Position numbers and translations under genes: made by a program. Of a stretch of 64,000 nucleotides of DNA, positions 1-7,330 are shown piece by piece; within the stretch, counting starts at the first letter, position 1, and every line of letters begins with the position of its first letter. The notes beneath the pieces are model-generated. The model worked only from the letters and a program-made list of their open reading frames with translations. It was not told the DNA's origin and did not search any database. Source of the DNA: an uncultured Clostridia bacterium (GTDB lineage Bacteria; Bacillota; Clostridia; Oscillospirales; CAG-382); NCBI GenBank assembly GCA_947628695.1, contig CANRAV010000004.1, forward strand, positions 1 through 64,000, read 5' to 3'.

Positions 1-617
1 CGGCAGCTGATTGCCATATCGTCAATCGGTGTCAGAGGCGGTTCCTTGGAATAAACGACTTTTAGTTTCTTAATTCCGCGACGTCTCAGTTCGTAACGCA
101 TGACTTTTGCAAGAGGGCAAACGGAAGTGCTGTAAACATCCGCTACCTCAAAGGCTGTCGGATCGAGTTTGTTTCCCGCGCCCATGGAGCTTATGATCGG
201 TGTTCCCGTGCTGTCCGCATTGACTGCGAGAGCAATTTTTCCCGTTACGGTATCGATGGCATCTACAATGTAGTCATATTCGGAAAAATCGAACCCATTC
301 GCCGTTTCGGGCGTGTAAAAGGTTTTATGAATCGTAACCTTAACATCGGGATTGATTTCGTGAATCCTTTCAGCCGCCACATCCGCTTTGTATTGTCCGA
401 CGGTTTTTCTTGTTGCGTGAAGCTGCCTGTTAAGATTGGTCAGGCATACCTTATCGTCGTCAATGAGATCGATTGCACCGATCCCGGAGCGGACAAGAGC
501 CTCCACGGTATATCCGCCGACGCCGCCGATTCCAAATACGGCAACGCGGGAGGAGGCCAGCCGCTCCATCGCTTCTTTTCCAAATAATAGTTCGGTTCTT
601 GAAAATTGGTTCAACAT
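1..617 (-). CDS. tcdA: tRNA threonylcarbamoyladenosine dehydratase, TcdA/CsdL family (partial)
   Basis: This gene is cut by the left window edge, so only about the first 205 residues are present. I read it from the complement because the ORF track does not list it. It starts MLNQFSRTELLFGKEAMERL and continues with the nucleotide-binding loop GIGGVGGYTVEALVRSG, an acidic IDLIDDDKV strand, NLNRQ and DYIVDAIDTV, which are E1-like signatures in the TcdA (YgdL) arrangement. TcdA enzymes use ATP to cyclise t6A37 to ct6A in ANN-decoding tRNAs and usually act with a sulfur-transfer partner. It lies 33 nt after the small Cys-rich gene and is the last visible gene of a minus-strand sulfur/B6 operon. 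Another small ThiF-like E1 is possible, but the N-terminal GKEAMERL style favours TcdA. Confidence 0.85.
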   Translation of the reverse strand, partial: MLNQFSRTELLFGKEAMERLASSRVAVFGIGGVGGYTVEALVRSGIGAIDLIDDDKVCLTNLNRQLHATRKTVGQYKADVAAERIHEINPDVKVTIHKTFYTPETANGFDFSEYDYIVDAIDTVTGKIALAVNADSTGTPIISSMGAGNKLDPTAFEVADVYSTSVCPLAKVMRYELRRRGIKKLKVVYSKEPPLTPIDDMAISC

Positions 618-650
618 AGTATCTTTTGGTCCCTTGAATTTTCGGTCACT

Positions 651-860
651 TTAACCGTGCAGATACTTTGCACGGTATTCCGCATTGATCTCGGAGATTT
701 CCTTTTTTCCGTCAATGTAGTCTTGGTACATTTCGTAGGGGTCTCCGCCGCCGAGGCAGCAGGAGGAACAGTTTTCACAGCCGCCTCCACCGCAGTCCAG
801 CGATCGGCGGATGATTTCTTCCCGTTCTTTTCGCGTCGTATCTTTGATTAAAATCTTCAA
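651..860 (-). CDS. small cysteine-rich protein of unknown function
   Basis: This is a 69-residue protein that I cannot assign to a named family. The first 20 residues are charged (MKILIKDTTRKEREEIIRRS). They are followed by a compact cluster CGGGGCENCSSCCLGGG with five cysteines, then an acidic, Tyr-rich tail ending KYLHG. The cluster could bind an Fe-S centre or zinc, or carry persulfide. Its start codon overlaps the end of the rhodanese gene by 4 nt (ATGA), so the two are probably translationally coupled. Its position between a rhodanese and two E1-like enzymes suggests a role in sulfur relay, but that is inference from context only. It does not end in the Gly-Gly tail of ThiS/MoaD carriers, although its last residue is Gly. 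Confidence 0.75.
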   Translation of the reverse strand: MKILIKDTTRKEREEIIRRSLDCGGGGCENCSSCCLGGGDPYEMYQDYIDGKKEISEINAEYRAKYLHG

Positions 861-1195
861 GGGTCAACCCGCCTTTCAGGATAAATTCCGTTTTCTTCTC
901 CGACCTTTAGATTGTGTTTGAAATATTCGCGATAACCGCCTGTCAAATTACAGGCGTTATACCCTGCGTCGGAAAGCAGCTCGGCAAACTGACCGCTTAT
1001 CTCACCCACCTGACAGAAAAGATAAATCGGTTTGTCACTCGGCAGCCCGTAAAGCTCTCCGACCCGTTCCACCGGAATATTGATAGCCCCCGGAACGGTT
1101 CCGAAAGCATACACGGTTTCGCTGCGAAGATCGACGAGGATATCATCGTCCTCACGGTCTTTCAAGTATTCAAGGATGTCCAGCTCTCGCATCAT
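857..1195 (-). CDS. rhodanese-like sulfurtransferase domain protein
   Basis: This 112-residue single-domain rhodanese carries persulfide sulfur on its active-site cysteine. The N-terminal half has the VDLRSETVYAFGTVPGAINIP pattern (the CH2A-type D-R and G-A-I-N-I-P segments). Cys61 sits in the catalytic loop CQVGEIS, which fits the short six-residue loop of sulfur-specific rhodaneses. The start ATG overlaps the stop of the upstream E1-like gene (ATGA). E1 plus rhodanese is the same pair that is fused in eukaryotic Uba4/MOCS3, so here the rhodanese probably feeds sulfur to the product of the preceding gene. The ligand and acceptor cannot be read from the sequence. Confidence 0.9.
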   Translation of the reverse strand: MMRELDILEYLKDREDDDILVDLRSETVYAFGTVPGAINIPVERVGELYGLPSDKPIYLFCQVGEISGQFAELLSDAGYNACNLTGGYREYFKHNLKVGEENGIYPERRVDP

Positions 1196-2031
1196 AAAGG
1201 AACGTCACTTCCTTCCGGCACAGAACATCCGCAGCTCGCCGGTTCGTATTCGGCGCGGTGTTCGGAAAGGGAAAAGGAAGCTCGTCCTCTGCCGCAGACC
1301 GGGCAATCCTCCCTCGCCGCACCGAACCGGATCGTCCGGGTACGCATGGTAAGGCCGTCGATGGAGAACACCCGCCCGGTGAGCAGTTCTCCGGCTCCCA
1401 GCAGGAATTTTATCGCTTCGGTCGCCTGCACACAGCCCAGTATTCCGGGGATCGTACCGAGAACTCCGGCCTCGGCGCAGCTGGCGGCATTTTCCGGAAC
1501 GCCGCCTAGCACACAGCGCAGGCACCCGCCGCGTCCCGGCACATAGGTCATTGCCTGCCCTTCAAAACGCACCGCACCCGCGTGAGAATAGGGCTTCTCC
1601 CTAAGCACACAGGCGTCGTTTATTAGAAACTTTGTTTCAAATCGGTCGGTGCAATCCAAGATGAAATCATAGGGAGCAATCACGGATTCGACGTTATCCG
1701 GCGTTACCCTTTTCGGAATAGTCTGTATCGTGACGTCCGGATTGAGAGCGGCAAGCGCTTTCTTTGCCGATTCTGTTTTGAAAGTTCCGATATCCGCCTG
1801 CCTGTGGATGATCTGACGGCTGAGATTGGTAAGCTCCACAAGGTCTCCATCGCAAATTCCGATCACACCGACGCCCGCCGACGCTAAGTAGAACAGCGCA
1901 CTCGATCCCAAAGCGCCCGCGCCGATCACCAAAACGCTCGACTGTAAAAGACGCTTTTGTCCGGACACGCCGATTTCCTTTAAGACAAAGTGGCGAGCGT
2001 ACCGTTCGGCCTGTTCCTTTGAAATCACCAT
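1192..2031 (-). CDS. MoeB/ThiF/HesA-family E1-like adenylyltransferase
   Basis: This 279-residue enzyme is of the type that adenylates the C-terminal glycine of a small sulfur-carrier protein before thiocarboxylation. Visible features in order are RYARHFVLKEIG near the N-terminus, the nucleotide loop VLVIGAGALGSSALFYLAS, the acidic CDGDLVELTNLSRQIIH segment, DCTDRFETK, and two zinc-binding pairs CLRC and CPVC. The last 20 residues add an extra SCGCS motif that typical MoeB proteins lack. The ATG at 2031 is 41 nt downstream of pdxT. No ThiS/MoaD-like carrier gene is visible in the window, so the partner is unknown. Assignment to ThiF, MoeB or HesA cannot be made from sequence alone. Confidence 0.88.
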   Translation of the reverse strand: MVISKEQAERYARHFVLKEIGVSGQKRLLQSSVLVIGAGALGSSALFYLASAGVGVIGICDGDLVELTNLSRQIIHRQADIGTFKTESAKKALAALNPDVTIQTIPKRVTPDNVESVIAPYDFILDCTDRFETKFLINDACVLREKPYSHAGAVRFEGQAMTYVPGRGGCLRCVLGGVPENAASCAEAGVLGTIPGILGCVQATEAIKFLLGAGELLTGRVFSIDGLTMRTRTIRFGAAREDCPVCGRGRASFSLSEHRAEYEPASCGCSVPEGSDVPL

Positions 2032-2072
2032 TGCTTACACCTCGCCTTCATTTGCTTCTTTCGGCGTTTTGT

Positions 2073-2645
2073 TCACACTGCGGTACGGATCATATCGAGA
2101 AAATACCGATGCACCCGCGTGTCTTCCAAAAGCTCCGGGTGGAACGCAGTGACGAGCTGGCTTTTTTGCTTTGCAGCAACGATATGGCCTTCCACGACCG
2201 ACAGCACCTGCACATTTTTTCCGACGCTCTCGATATACGGCGCGCGAATAAAGGTCATGGGTATACTGCCGAGTCCGTCGAATTCCGCCTCGGCGGAAAA
2301 GCTGCCCAGCTGCCGTCCGTAGGCATTGCGCATTGCCGTAATGTCCATTGTCGCAAAGTGCCGGCGTTCGTCATTTTCTATTTTCTTTGCGAGCAGCAGC
2401 AGTCCCGCGCAGGTACCGAACACGGGCAGTCCCGCCTCAATTTTCTCTTTGAGAGGCGCGAACAGCCCGAGGTCGCGCAGCAGCTTGCCCTGTACGGTGC
2501 TTTCTCCGCCGGGAAGGATAAGGCCGTCCATCGGTCGGGACAGGTCACTTTTTTGCCGTATTTCAAAGCAGGAGGCCCCAAGGCGGGAGAGCATCCGATC
2601 ATGCTCGATAAACGCGCCCTGCACGGCCAAAATGCCGATATTCAT
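2073..2645 (-). CDS. pdxT: pyridoxal 5'-phosphate synthase glutaminase subunit PdxT
   Basis: This 190-residue class I glutamine amidotransferase releases ammonia from glutamine and channels it to PdxS for ribose-5-phosphate-dependent PLP synthesis. The catalytic triad is readable: Cys79 in VFGTCAGLLLLAK, and His169 with Glu171 in AFHPELLED. The oxyanion segment LPGGEST lies near residue 46, and the length matches the family. The gene starts 1 nt after pdxS ends and forms a standard pdxS-pdxT pair. PLP made here would serve the PLP enzymes across this window (cysK, the sulfhydrylase, alr, nifS and lysA). Confidence 0.97.
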   Translation of the reverse strand: MNIGILAVQGAFIEHDRMLSRLGASCFEIRQKSDLSRPMDGLILPGGESTVQGKLLRDLGLFAPLKEKIEAGLPVFGTCAGLLLLAKKIENDERRHFATMDITAMRNAYGRQLGSFSAEAEFDGLGSIPMTFIRAPYIESVGKNVQVLSVVEGHIVAAKQKSQLVTAFHPELLEDTRVHRYFLDMIRTAV

Positions 2646-2646
2646 G

Positions 2647-3522
2647 TTATTTTCCCCGTTCCGCCATCAAAAGCTCGATCTCCTGCTCGTTTATGCCGAC
2701 CATGGCTTCGCCCAGATCCTCAGAAAGCTCAGCCAGCATTTTTGCGTCGTTATAGTTTGTAACCGCCTTGACGATAGCCGCCGCTCTCTTTTCGGGATTG
2801 CCGGACTTAAAAATACCCGAACCGACGAACACGCCCTCCGCGCCCAACTGCATCATCAGCGCGGCGTCGGCAGGGGTCGCAACGCCGCCCGCGGCGAAAT
2901 TCACCACCGGCAGTTTTTTGTTTTCGTGAACATACCGAACTAACTCATAGGGAACTTGAAGCTCTTTCGCAGCGTCAAATAATTCGTCCTCGGCCATGGA
3001 AGCGATACGCCGAATTTCCGCCTGCATCAGGCGCATGTGCCGCACCGCCTGTACCACGTCGCCCGTGCCGGGCTCGCCCTTGGTGCGAATCATGGAAGCG
3101 CCTTCATTGATACGGCGAAGCGCCTCGCCCAAATCCTTCGCGCCGCAGACAAAGGGAACGTCAAATTTAGTTTTGTCAATGTGGTACTTGTCGTCGGCGG
3201 GAGAGAGTACCTCGCTTTCGTCGATGTAGTCGATCTCAATGGCCTGCAGAATCTGCGCCTCGGCAAAATGTCCTATTCGGCACTTGGCCATAACGGGAAT
3301 AGAGACGGCGTTTTGAATGCCCTTGATCATCTTCGGGTCGCTCATGCGGGACACGCCGCCCGCTGCCCGGATATCGGCGGGAATGCGCTCCAGCGCCATG
3401 ACGGCGCAGGCGCCCGCCGCCTCGGCGATTTTTGCCTGTTCGGGCGTGGTAACGTCCATGATCACGCCGCCCTTTAGCATCTGCGCCAAATTTTTGTTCA
3501 GTTCAAATCTGTTGTTTTCCAT
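2647..3522 (-). CDS. pdxS: pyridoxal 5'-phosphate synthase subunit PdxS
   Basis: This 291-residue TIM-barrel synthase forms PLP from ribose 5-phosphate, glyceraldehyde 3-phosphate and ammonia. The imine-forming lysine is Lys80 in [15 protein letters not shown], and the early Asp in GGVIMDVTT and the phosphate loops ([37 protein letters not shown]) are intact. The match to the highly conserved PdxS family is unambiguous. It lies 32 nt downstream of mnmA and directly upstream of pdxT on the minus strand. The Ile codons are mostly ATC/ATT (one ATA in the first 13), unlike genes to the right of 5 kb. Confidence 0.98.
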   Translation of the reverse strand: MENNRFELNKNLAQMLKGGVIMDVTTPEQAKIAEAAGACAVMALERIPADIRAAGGVSRMSDPKMIKGIQNAVSIPVMAKCRIGHFAEAQILQAIEIDYIDESEVLSPADDKYHIDKTKFDVPFVCGAKDLGEALRRINEGASMIRTKGEPGTGDVVQAVRHMRLMQAEIRRIASMAEDELFDAAKELQVPYELVRYVHENKKLPVVNFAAGGVATPADAALMMQLGAEGVFVGSGIFKSGNPEKRAAAIVKAVTNYNDAKMLAELSEDLGEAMVGINEQEIELLMAERGK

Positions 3523-3554
3523 AATGCTTGACTCCTTTTTATGAGCATTTTATT

Positions 3555-4628
3555 TTATTGTATCGTTCCTCCGCCGACGACAACGTCGCCGTCATAGAAA
3601 ACGACAGCCTGTCCTTTTGTGATCGCCCGCTGCGGCTCGTCAAAAAGCACCCCCGCCGTGTCCGTGTCGATCTGTGTGACCGTCGCCCACTGTTCGCTCT
3701 GGCGGTAACGGATCTTTGCTTTGACTCTCATGGGGCGTTCTATTTGTTCGACAGCAATCAGATTGAGGTCGGCCGCGATAAGAGAGCGGGAATAAAGCGC
3801 GTCACTTCCACCGAGGGTGACAGTGTTCTTTGCAGGGTCGATCTTCGTTACATAGAGTGGAGCGGCGGCCGAAACACCAAGCCCCCGTCGCTGACCGACG
3901 GTATAGCGGATGACGCCTCCGTGCCGTCCGAGAACATGACCGTCCTCGTCCACAAAATCCCCGGGAGGATAGCGCTTTCCTGTATATCCTTCGATGAATT
4001 CGGCATATCTGCCGTTCGGGACAAAACAGATGTCCTGACTGTCATGCTTTTTCGCATTTTGGAAGGCCTGCTGCGCGGCGATTTCCCGCACCTGAGCCTT
4101 GCGGTATTCCCCCAACGGAAAGAGGGTGTGAGAGAGCTGCTCCTGCGTCATGGCATAGAGGACATAGCTTTGATCCTTTGCGGTATCAACCGCCTTTTTT
4201 AAAAGGTACCGCCCGCTTGCCCCATTCTTCTCAATGCGGGCGTAATGTCCGGTCACCACATAATCGCAGTCCAGTTCTCTTGCCCGACGGTAGAGCTTAT
4301 CGAATTTCAGAAATCGGTTGCAGTCAATGCAAGGGTTAGGCGTCGCGCCGTTTTCATAAGCGGCTACAAAGCGATCCATCACCTTTTCCCGAAACAGGTC
4401 GGAAAAGTTGAACACATAATGCGGTATCCCTATTTTATAGGCAACGCTTTTGGCGTCCTCGACGTCCTCCAGCGAACAGCAGGTACGCTCCCGTGACAGA
4501 CCGATGTCCTCGTTGTGATAAAGCTTCATGGTCGCCCCGATGCATTCAAAGCCACGCTTCTTCGTGAGATATGCCGCCACGCCGGAATCCACGCCTCCGC
4601 TCATGGCAATAATGGCTTTTTTATTCAT
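3555..4628 (-). CDS. mnmA: tRNA-specific 2-thiouridylase MnmA (copy 1)
   Basis: This 357-residue enzyme makes s2U34 in the tRNAs for Lys, Glu and Gln by ATP-dependent thiolation. It has the PP-loop MSGGVDSGVAAYL at the N-terminus. The two catalytic cysteines are Cys100 (NPCIDC) and Cys201 (QDICFVP), and the C-terminal beta-barrel follows RYTVGQRRGLG. An insert with CCSLEDVEDA near residue 50 is shared by many Clostridia homologues. It is first in the operon, with SD AAAGGTGA 7 nt before ATG and a consensus promoter upstream. A second full-length MnmA homologue lies at 56044-57078, so this copy may be redundant or specialised. Its codon usage differs from that second copy. Confidence 0.95.
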   Translation of the reverse strand: MNKKAIIAMSGGVDSGVAAYLTKKRGFECIGATMKLYHNEDIGLSRERTCCSLEDVEDAKSVAYKIGIPHYVFNFSDLFREKVMDRFVAAYENGATPNPCIDCNRFLKFDKLYRRARELDCDYVVTGHYARIEKNGASGRYLLKKAVDTAKDQSYVLYAMTQEQLSHTLFPLGEYRKAQVREIAAQQAFQNAKKHDSQDICFVPNGRYAEFIEGYTGKRYPPGDFVDEDGHVLGRHGGVIRYTVGQRRGLGVSAAAPLYVTKIDPAKNTVTLGGSDALYSRSLIAADLNLIAVEQIERPMRVKAKIRYRQSEQWATVTQIDTDTAGVLFDEPQRAITKGQAVVFYDGDVVVGGGTIQ

Positions 4629-4677
4629 GACGCGTTCACCTTTCGTATCCTTTCACAAAGCCGTAATTTCAAGTAAA

Positions 4678-4692
4678 CAAAGCCTGCCTTTG
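4678..4692. repeat. short inverted repeat at the mnmA transcription start
   Basis: CAAAG-CCTGC-CTTTG is a 5-bp-arm inverted repeat lying 10 nt downstream of the mnmA -10 element, where transcription would begin. It could be an operator or simply a 5'-end hairpin. Its function is not established. Confidence 0.35.
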
Positions 4693-4701
4693 TGATATGT
4701 T

Positions 4702-4730
4702 ATTATACTTGACTGCCCGCGTTTTGTCAA
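4702..4730 (-). promoter_or_regulatory. SigA promoter of the mnmA-pdxST-tcdA operon
   Basis: On the complement this reads TTGACA, a 17-bp spacer, then TATAAT: both hexamers are perfect consensus. It faces away from the cysK promoter 47 bp to its right and would start transcription about 70 nt before the mnmA ATG. Confidence 0.85.
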
Positions 4731-4777
4731 TAGGGAAGTCAAAAAACCTTTAAAATAAAAGTTTTTGCGAATAGGGC

Positions 4778-4806
4778 TTGACAAAGGAAAAGCGTTGTGA
4801 TATAAT
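4778..4806 (+). promoter_or_regulatory. SigA promoter of the cysK operon
   Basis: TTGACA (4778-4783), a 17-bp spacer and TATAAT (4801-4806), with TG one base upstream of the -10 (extended -10). This is an exceptionally strong consensus promoter, divergent from the mnmA operon promoter. Transcription should start near 4813, about 137 nt before the cysK ATG. Confidence 0.9.
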
Positions 4807-4826
4807 GCCTACAATGCTGATAGGCA
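4806..4826. promoter_or_regulatory. candidate operator TGCCTA-N9-TAGGCA at the cysK promoter
   Basis: A 6-bp-arm inverted repeat begins on the last base of the -10 box and covers the expected transcription start. Its core GCCTA-N9-TAGGC has the same arms and spacing as the repeat over the nifS promoter at 40574-40592. The position fits a repressor site. The regulator (possibly a cysteine- or Fe-S-responsive Rrf2-type protein) is not in the window. Confidence 0.5.
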
Positions 4827-4853
4827 AATAAACAACTTTGGAGGAAAAACGCC

Positions 4854-4892
4854 TTGATAATGCCGTATGAAAACCGTCGATGTTGCCGTTAG
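4854..4892 (+). CDS. candidate cysteine leader peptide upstream of cysK
   Basis: A strong SD (GGAGG, 4840-4844) lies about 100 nt before cysK, so it should serve something else. Nine nt downstream a TTG opens a 12-codon frame reading (M)IMPYENRRCCR and then TAG. Two adjacent Cys codons just before the stop, in the leader of a cysteine synthase gene, resemble cysteine-responsive leader peptides. The stop sits in a small hairpin, TGCC-GTTA-GGCA (4884-4895). A second short frame starts at ATG 4867 and ends at TAA 4942-4944, 5 nt before cysK, and could couple translation. The frame is far too short for coding statistics, and the start codon is TTG, so confidence is moderate. Confidence 0.42.
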   Translation: MIMPYENRRCCR

Positions 4893-4949
4893 GCAGTGCA
4901 TAACAGCTATTGTAAAAACAAATCAAATAATCGAAAGGAACTAAGCATT

Positions 4950-5879
4950 ATGAGAACATACGACAAGATAACCGACCTTATAGGCGGAACGCCGCTGTTA
5001 AAGCTTACAAACTATATAAAAGAAAAAAAGCTTGGCGCTGATATTTACGGCAAGCTGGAGTATTTCAATCCCGCAGGCAGCGTTAAGGACAGGATAGCGA
5101 AGGCGATGATCGACGATGCGGAGGCAAGGGGGCTTTTAAAGCCGGATTCTGTTATAATAGAGCCCACCAGCGGCAACACCGGCATAGGTCTTTCGGCCGT
5201 TGCGGCTGCGAGAGGGTACAAAATCATACTCACCATGCCCGAAACAATGAGCGTTGAACGCCGCAACCTGCTTAAAGCCTACGGTGCAGAACTGGTGCTT
5301 ACAGATGGCTCTTTGGGCATGAAAGGCGCCATAGCCAAGGCTAAAGAGCTTGCGGATGCAACCCCGCACAGCTTTATTCCAAGCCAGTTCACCAACCCCG
5401 CAAACCCGGAGATTCACCGCAAAACCACCGGCCCGGAGATCTGGGAGGACACCGACGGAGAAGTGGACATATTCGTCGCAGGCGTCGGCACCGGCGGAAC
5501 CGTGACGGGGGTAGGTGAATACCTGAAGTCTAAAAACCCGAACGTGAAGGTCGTCGCCGTTGAACCTGCAGGCTCGCCCGTGCTGTCAAAAGGGACGGCC
5601 GGCCCGCACAAGATACAGGGCATCGGCGCAGGCTTCGTGCCCGAAACGCTTAACACCTCCGTTTACGACGAGATAATAGCCGTGGAAAACGAGGACGCTT
5701 TTGAAACCGGGCGCACCTTGGCGCGCAAGGAAGGCCTGCTTGTAGGCATTTCTTCCGGCGCTGCCGTCTTTGCGGCGACCGAGCTTGCAAAACGTTCGGA
5801 GAACAAGGGCAAGCTAATTGTCGCCCTGCTGCCCGACACAGGTGAGCGGTACCTCTCCACCCCCATGTTTGCAGAGTAG
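4950..5879 (+). CDS. cysK: cysteine synthase A (O-acetylserine sulfhydrylase)
   Basis: This 309-residue PLP enzyme converts O-acetylserine plus sulfide to cysteine. The Schiff-base lysine is Lys46 in [11 protein letters not shown]. The substrate loop [12 protein letters not shown], the phosphate-binding [13 protein letters not shown] and the C-terminal GISSGAAV all match CysK. I start it at ATG 4950 (AAAGGA 9 nt upstream, [19 protein letters not shown]). The track's longer start at GTG 4896 adds an unconserved 18-residue stretch that lies in the leader. It is first in a two-gene operon with the sulfhydrylase at 5902 and is transcribed from the strong promoter at 4778. Confidence 0.97.
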   Translation: MRTYDKITDLIGGTPLLKLTNYIKEKKLGADIYGKLEYFNPAGSVKDRIAKAMIDDAEARGLLKPDSVIIEPTSGNTGIGLSAVAAARGYKIILTMPETMSVERRNLLKAYGAELVLTDGSLGMKGAIAKAKELADATPHSFIPSQFTNPANPEIHRKTTGPEIWEDTDGEVDIFVAGVGTGGTVTGVGEYLKSKNPNVKVVAVEPAGSPVLSKGTAGPHKIQGIGAGFVPETLNTSVYDEIIAVENEDAFETGRTLARKEGLLVGISSGAAVFAATELAKRSENKGKLIVALLPDTGERYLSTPMFAE

Positions 5880-5901
5880 ACGACGACAGGAGGATAATAC
5901 A

Positions 5902-7206
5902 ATGTCTGACATTCGCGACCCCAAAAACTGGAGCTTTGAAACAAAGCAGCTGCATATAGGCCAGGAGCAGGCCGACCCCGCAACGGACGCAAGAGCGGTG
6001 CCGATTTACGCATCGACCTCGTTTGTGTTCCACAATTCGAAGCACGCGGCCGACAGGTTCGGCCTGAGAGACGCGGGCAATATCTACGGCAGACTGACCA
6101 ACCCGACGCAGGACGTTTTCGAGCAGCGCATTGCCTCGCTTGAAGGCGGCGTCGCGGCGTTGGCAACTGCATCCGGCGCAGCGGCGATAAACTACACCGT
6201 AAGCGCGCTGGCAAGAAGCGGCGAGCACATCGTCGCCTCCAAGACCATTTACGGCGGCACCTACAATCTGCTGGCGCACACGCTTCCGCTGTCTTCGGGC
6301 GTCACCACGACCTTTGTCGACCCCGATGAGGAAGGCGCCTTTGAGGCGGCTATAAAGGACAACACAAAGGCCATCTTCATCGAAACGCTCGGAAACCCCA
6401 ATTCTAATATCATAGACATTGAGGCAGTCGCAGCGATAGCGCACAGGCACGGCATACCGCTGGTTATCGACTCTACCTTTGCGACCCCGTATCTCATTCG
6501 CCCGATTGAATACGGCGCGGACATCGTCGTTCACTCCGCAACGAAGTTTATAGGCGGTCACGGCACCGCCATAGGCGGCGTTATAGTGGACAGCGGCAAT
6601 TTCGACTGGAAGCCTTCCGGCAAATACCCGTGGATTTCCGAGGCAAACCCCAGCTATCACGGCATTTCCTTTGCCGATGCTGTCGGTCCCGCGGCATTTG
6701 TCACCTACATCCGCGCAATTTTGCTGCGCGATACGGGATCAACGCTTTCGCCCTTCCACGCGTTTCTGTTCCTGCAGGGGCTGGAGACCCTATCTCTGCG
6801 CGTAGAGCGCCATGTGTCAAACGCGCTTAAGATAGTGGAGTATCTGAACGGTCACCCGCAGGTGGAAGCGGTGCATCACCCCTCGCTTGAAAGCGAGCCC
6901 AGCCACAAGCTGTACAAGAAGTACTTCCCGAACGGGGCCGGTTCAATCTTTACGTTTGAGGTCAAGGGCGACGCGGCGACTGCCCGGAAGTTTATCGATA
7001 ACCTTGCAATCTTCTCGCTTCTTGCCAACGTTGCCGACGTAAAGTCGCTGGTAATCCACCCTGCAAGCACCACCCATTCGCAGCTTACGGAAGAAGAGCT
7101 GCTGGATCAGGGCATCAAGCCTAACACCATCCGCCTGTCAATAGGCACGGAAAACGTAAAGGATTTGATAGCAGCCCTTGACGAAGCATTTAAGGCAATC
7201 GCGTAA
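5902..7206 (+). CDS. O-acetylhomoserine sulfhydrylase (Cys/Met metabolism PLP enzyme)
   Basis: This 434-residue fold-type I PLP enzyme condenses O-acetyl-L-homoserine with sulfide to homocysteine, feeding methionine synthesis. The N-terminus WSFETKQLHIGQ, the YGRLTNPTQDVFEQRIASLEGG segment, Lys215 in HSATKFIGGHG, and the C-terminal LVIHPASTTHSQL and IRLSIGTE all fit the MetY group rather than cystathionine synthases, which are about 50 residues shorter. ATG 5902 has SD AGGAGG 8 nt upstream. The longer ORF-track start at 5818 lies inside cysK. It sits 22 nt after cysK and is followed by a clear terminator, so the pair forms a cysteine/homocysteine sulfhydrylation operon. Confidence 0.95.
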   Translation: MSDIRDPKNWSFETKQLHIGQEQADPATDARAVPIYASTSFVFHNSKHAADRFGLRDAGNIYGRLTNPTQDVFEQRIASLEGGVAALATASGAAAINYTVSALARSGEHIVASKTIYGGTYNLLAHTLPLSSGVTTTFVDPDEEGAFEAAIKDNTKAIFIETLGNPNSNIIDIEAVAAIAHRHGIPLVIDSTFATPYLIRPIEYGADIVVHSATKFIGGHGTAIGGVIVDSGNFDWKPSGKYPWISEANPSYHGISFADAVGPAAFVTYIRAILLRDTGSTLSPFHAFLFLQGLETLSLRVERHVSNALKIVEYLNGHPQVEAVHHPSLESEPSHKLYKKYFPNGAGSIFTFEVKGDAATARKFIDNLAIFSLLANVADVKSLVIHPASTTHSQLTEEELLDQGIKPNTIRLSIGTENVKDLIAALDEAFKAIA

Positions 7207-7234
7207 ATTGCTTTAAATTACACCGGTCTTTTGA

Positions 7235-7277
7235 AATGCACCTCTAAGCTTTGCTTTTGGGGTGCATTCCTTTTTTT
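7235..7277 (+). terminator. terminator of the cysK operon
   Basis: AATGCACC and GGTGCATT form an 8-bp stem with an 18-nt loop that can fold further, followed by CC and seven T residues. Confidence 0.85.
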
Positions 7278-7282
7278 GTCAT

Positions 7283-7319
7283 AAAAAGCAAAAAGCCGCA
7301 ATATTTAAAAATTGCGGCT
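7283..7319 (-). terminator. minus-strand terminator-like hairpin
   Basis: AGCCGCAAT-N8-ATTGCGGCT has a 9-bp perfect stem. On the minus strand it is followed by TTTT, GC and TTTTT, the form of an intrinsic terminator. No minus-strand gene is visible to its right, so it either protects against antisense reading or ends an unrecognised minus-strand RNA from the 7.3-7.7 kb block. Confidence 0.5.
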
Positions 7320-7330
7320 CCATTTTCGCA

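Noticed and set aside
651-860. ThiS/MoaD sulfur carrier
   Set aside because: Length is similar, but there is no C-terminal Gly-Gly and the Cys cluster does not fit a beta-grasp carrier.
4806-4895. RNA switch in which TGCCTA pairs with either of two TAGGCA copies
   Set aside because: The expected transcription start is near 4813, so the TGCCTA arm is probably not in the RNA; a DNA operator explains it better.
4807-4949. SAM riboswitch or T-box in the cysK leader
   Set aside because: No T-box sequence, SAM riboswitch core or terminator/antiterminator pair is visible in the ~140-nt leader.
5650-6660. 336-codon minus-strand ORF over cysK and the sulfhydrylase
   Set aside because: Spans two real, well-conserved plus-strand genes; Arg/Cys-rich shadow.
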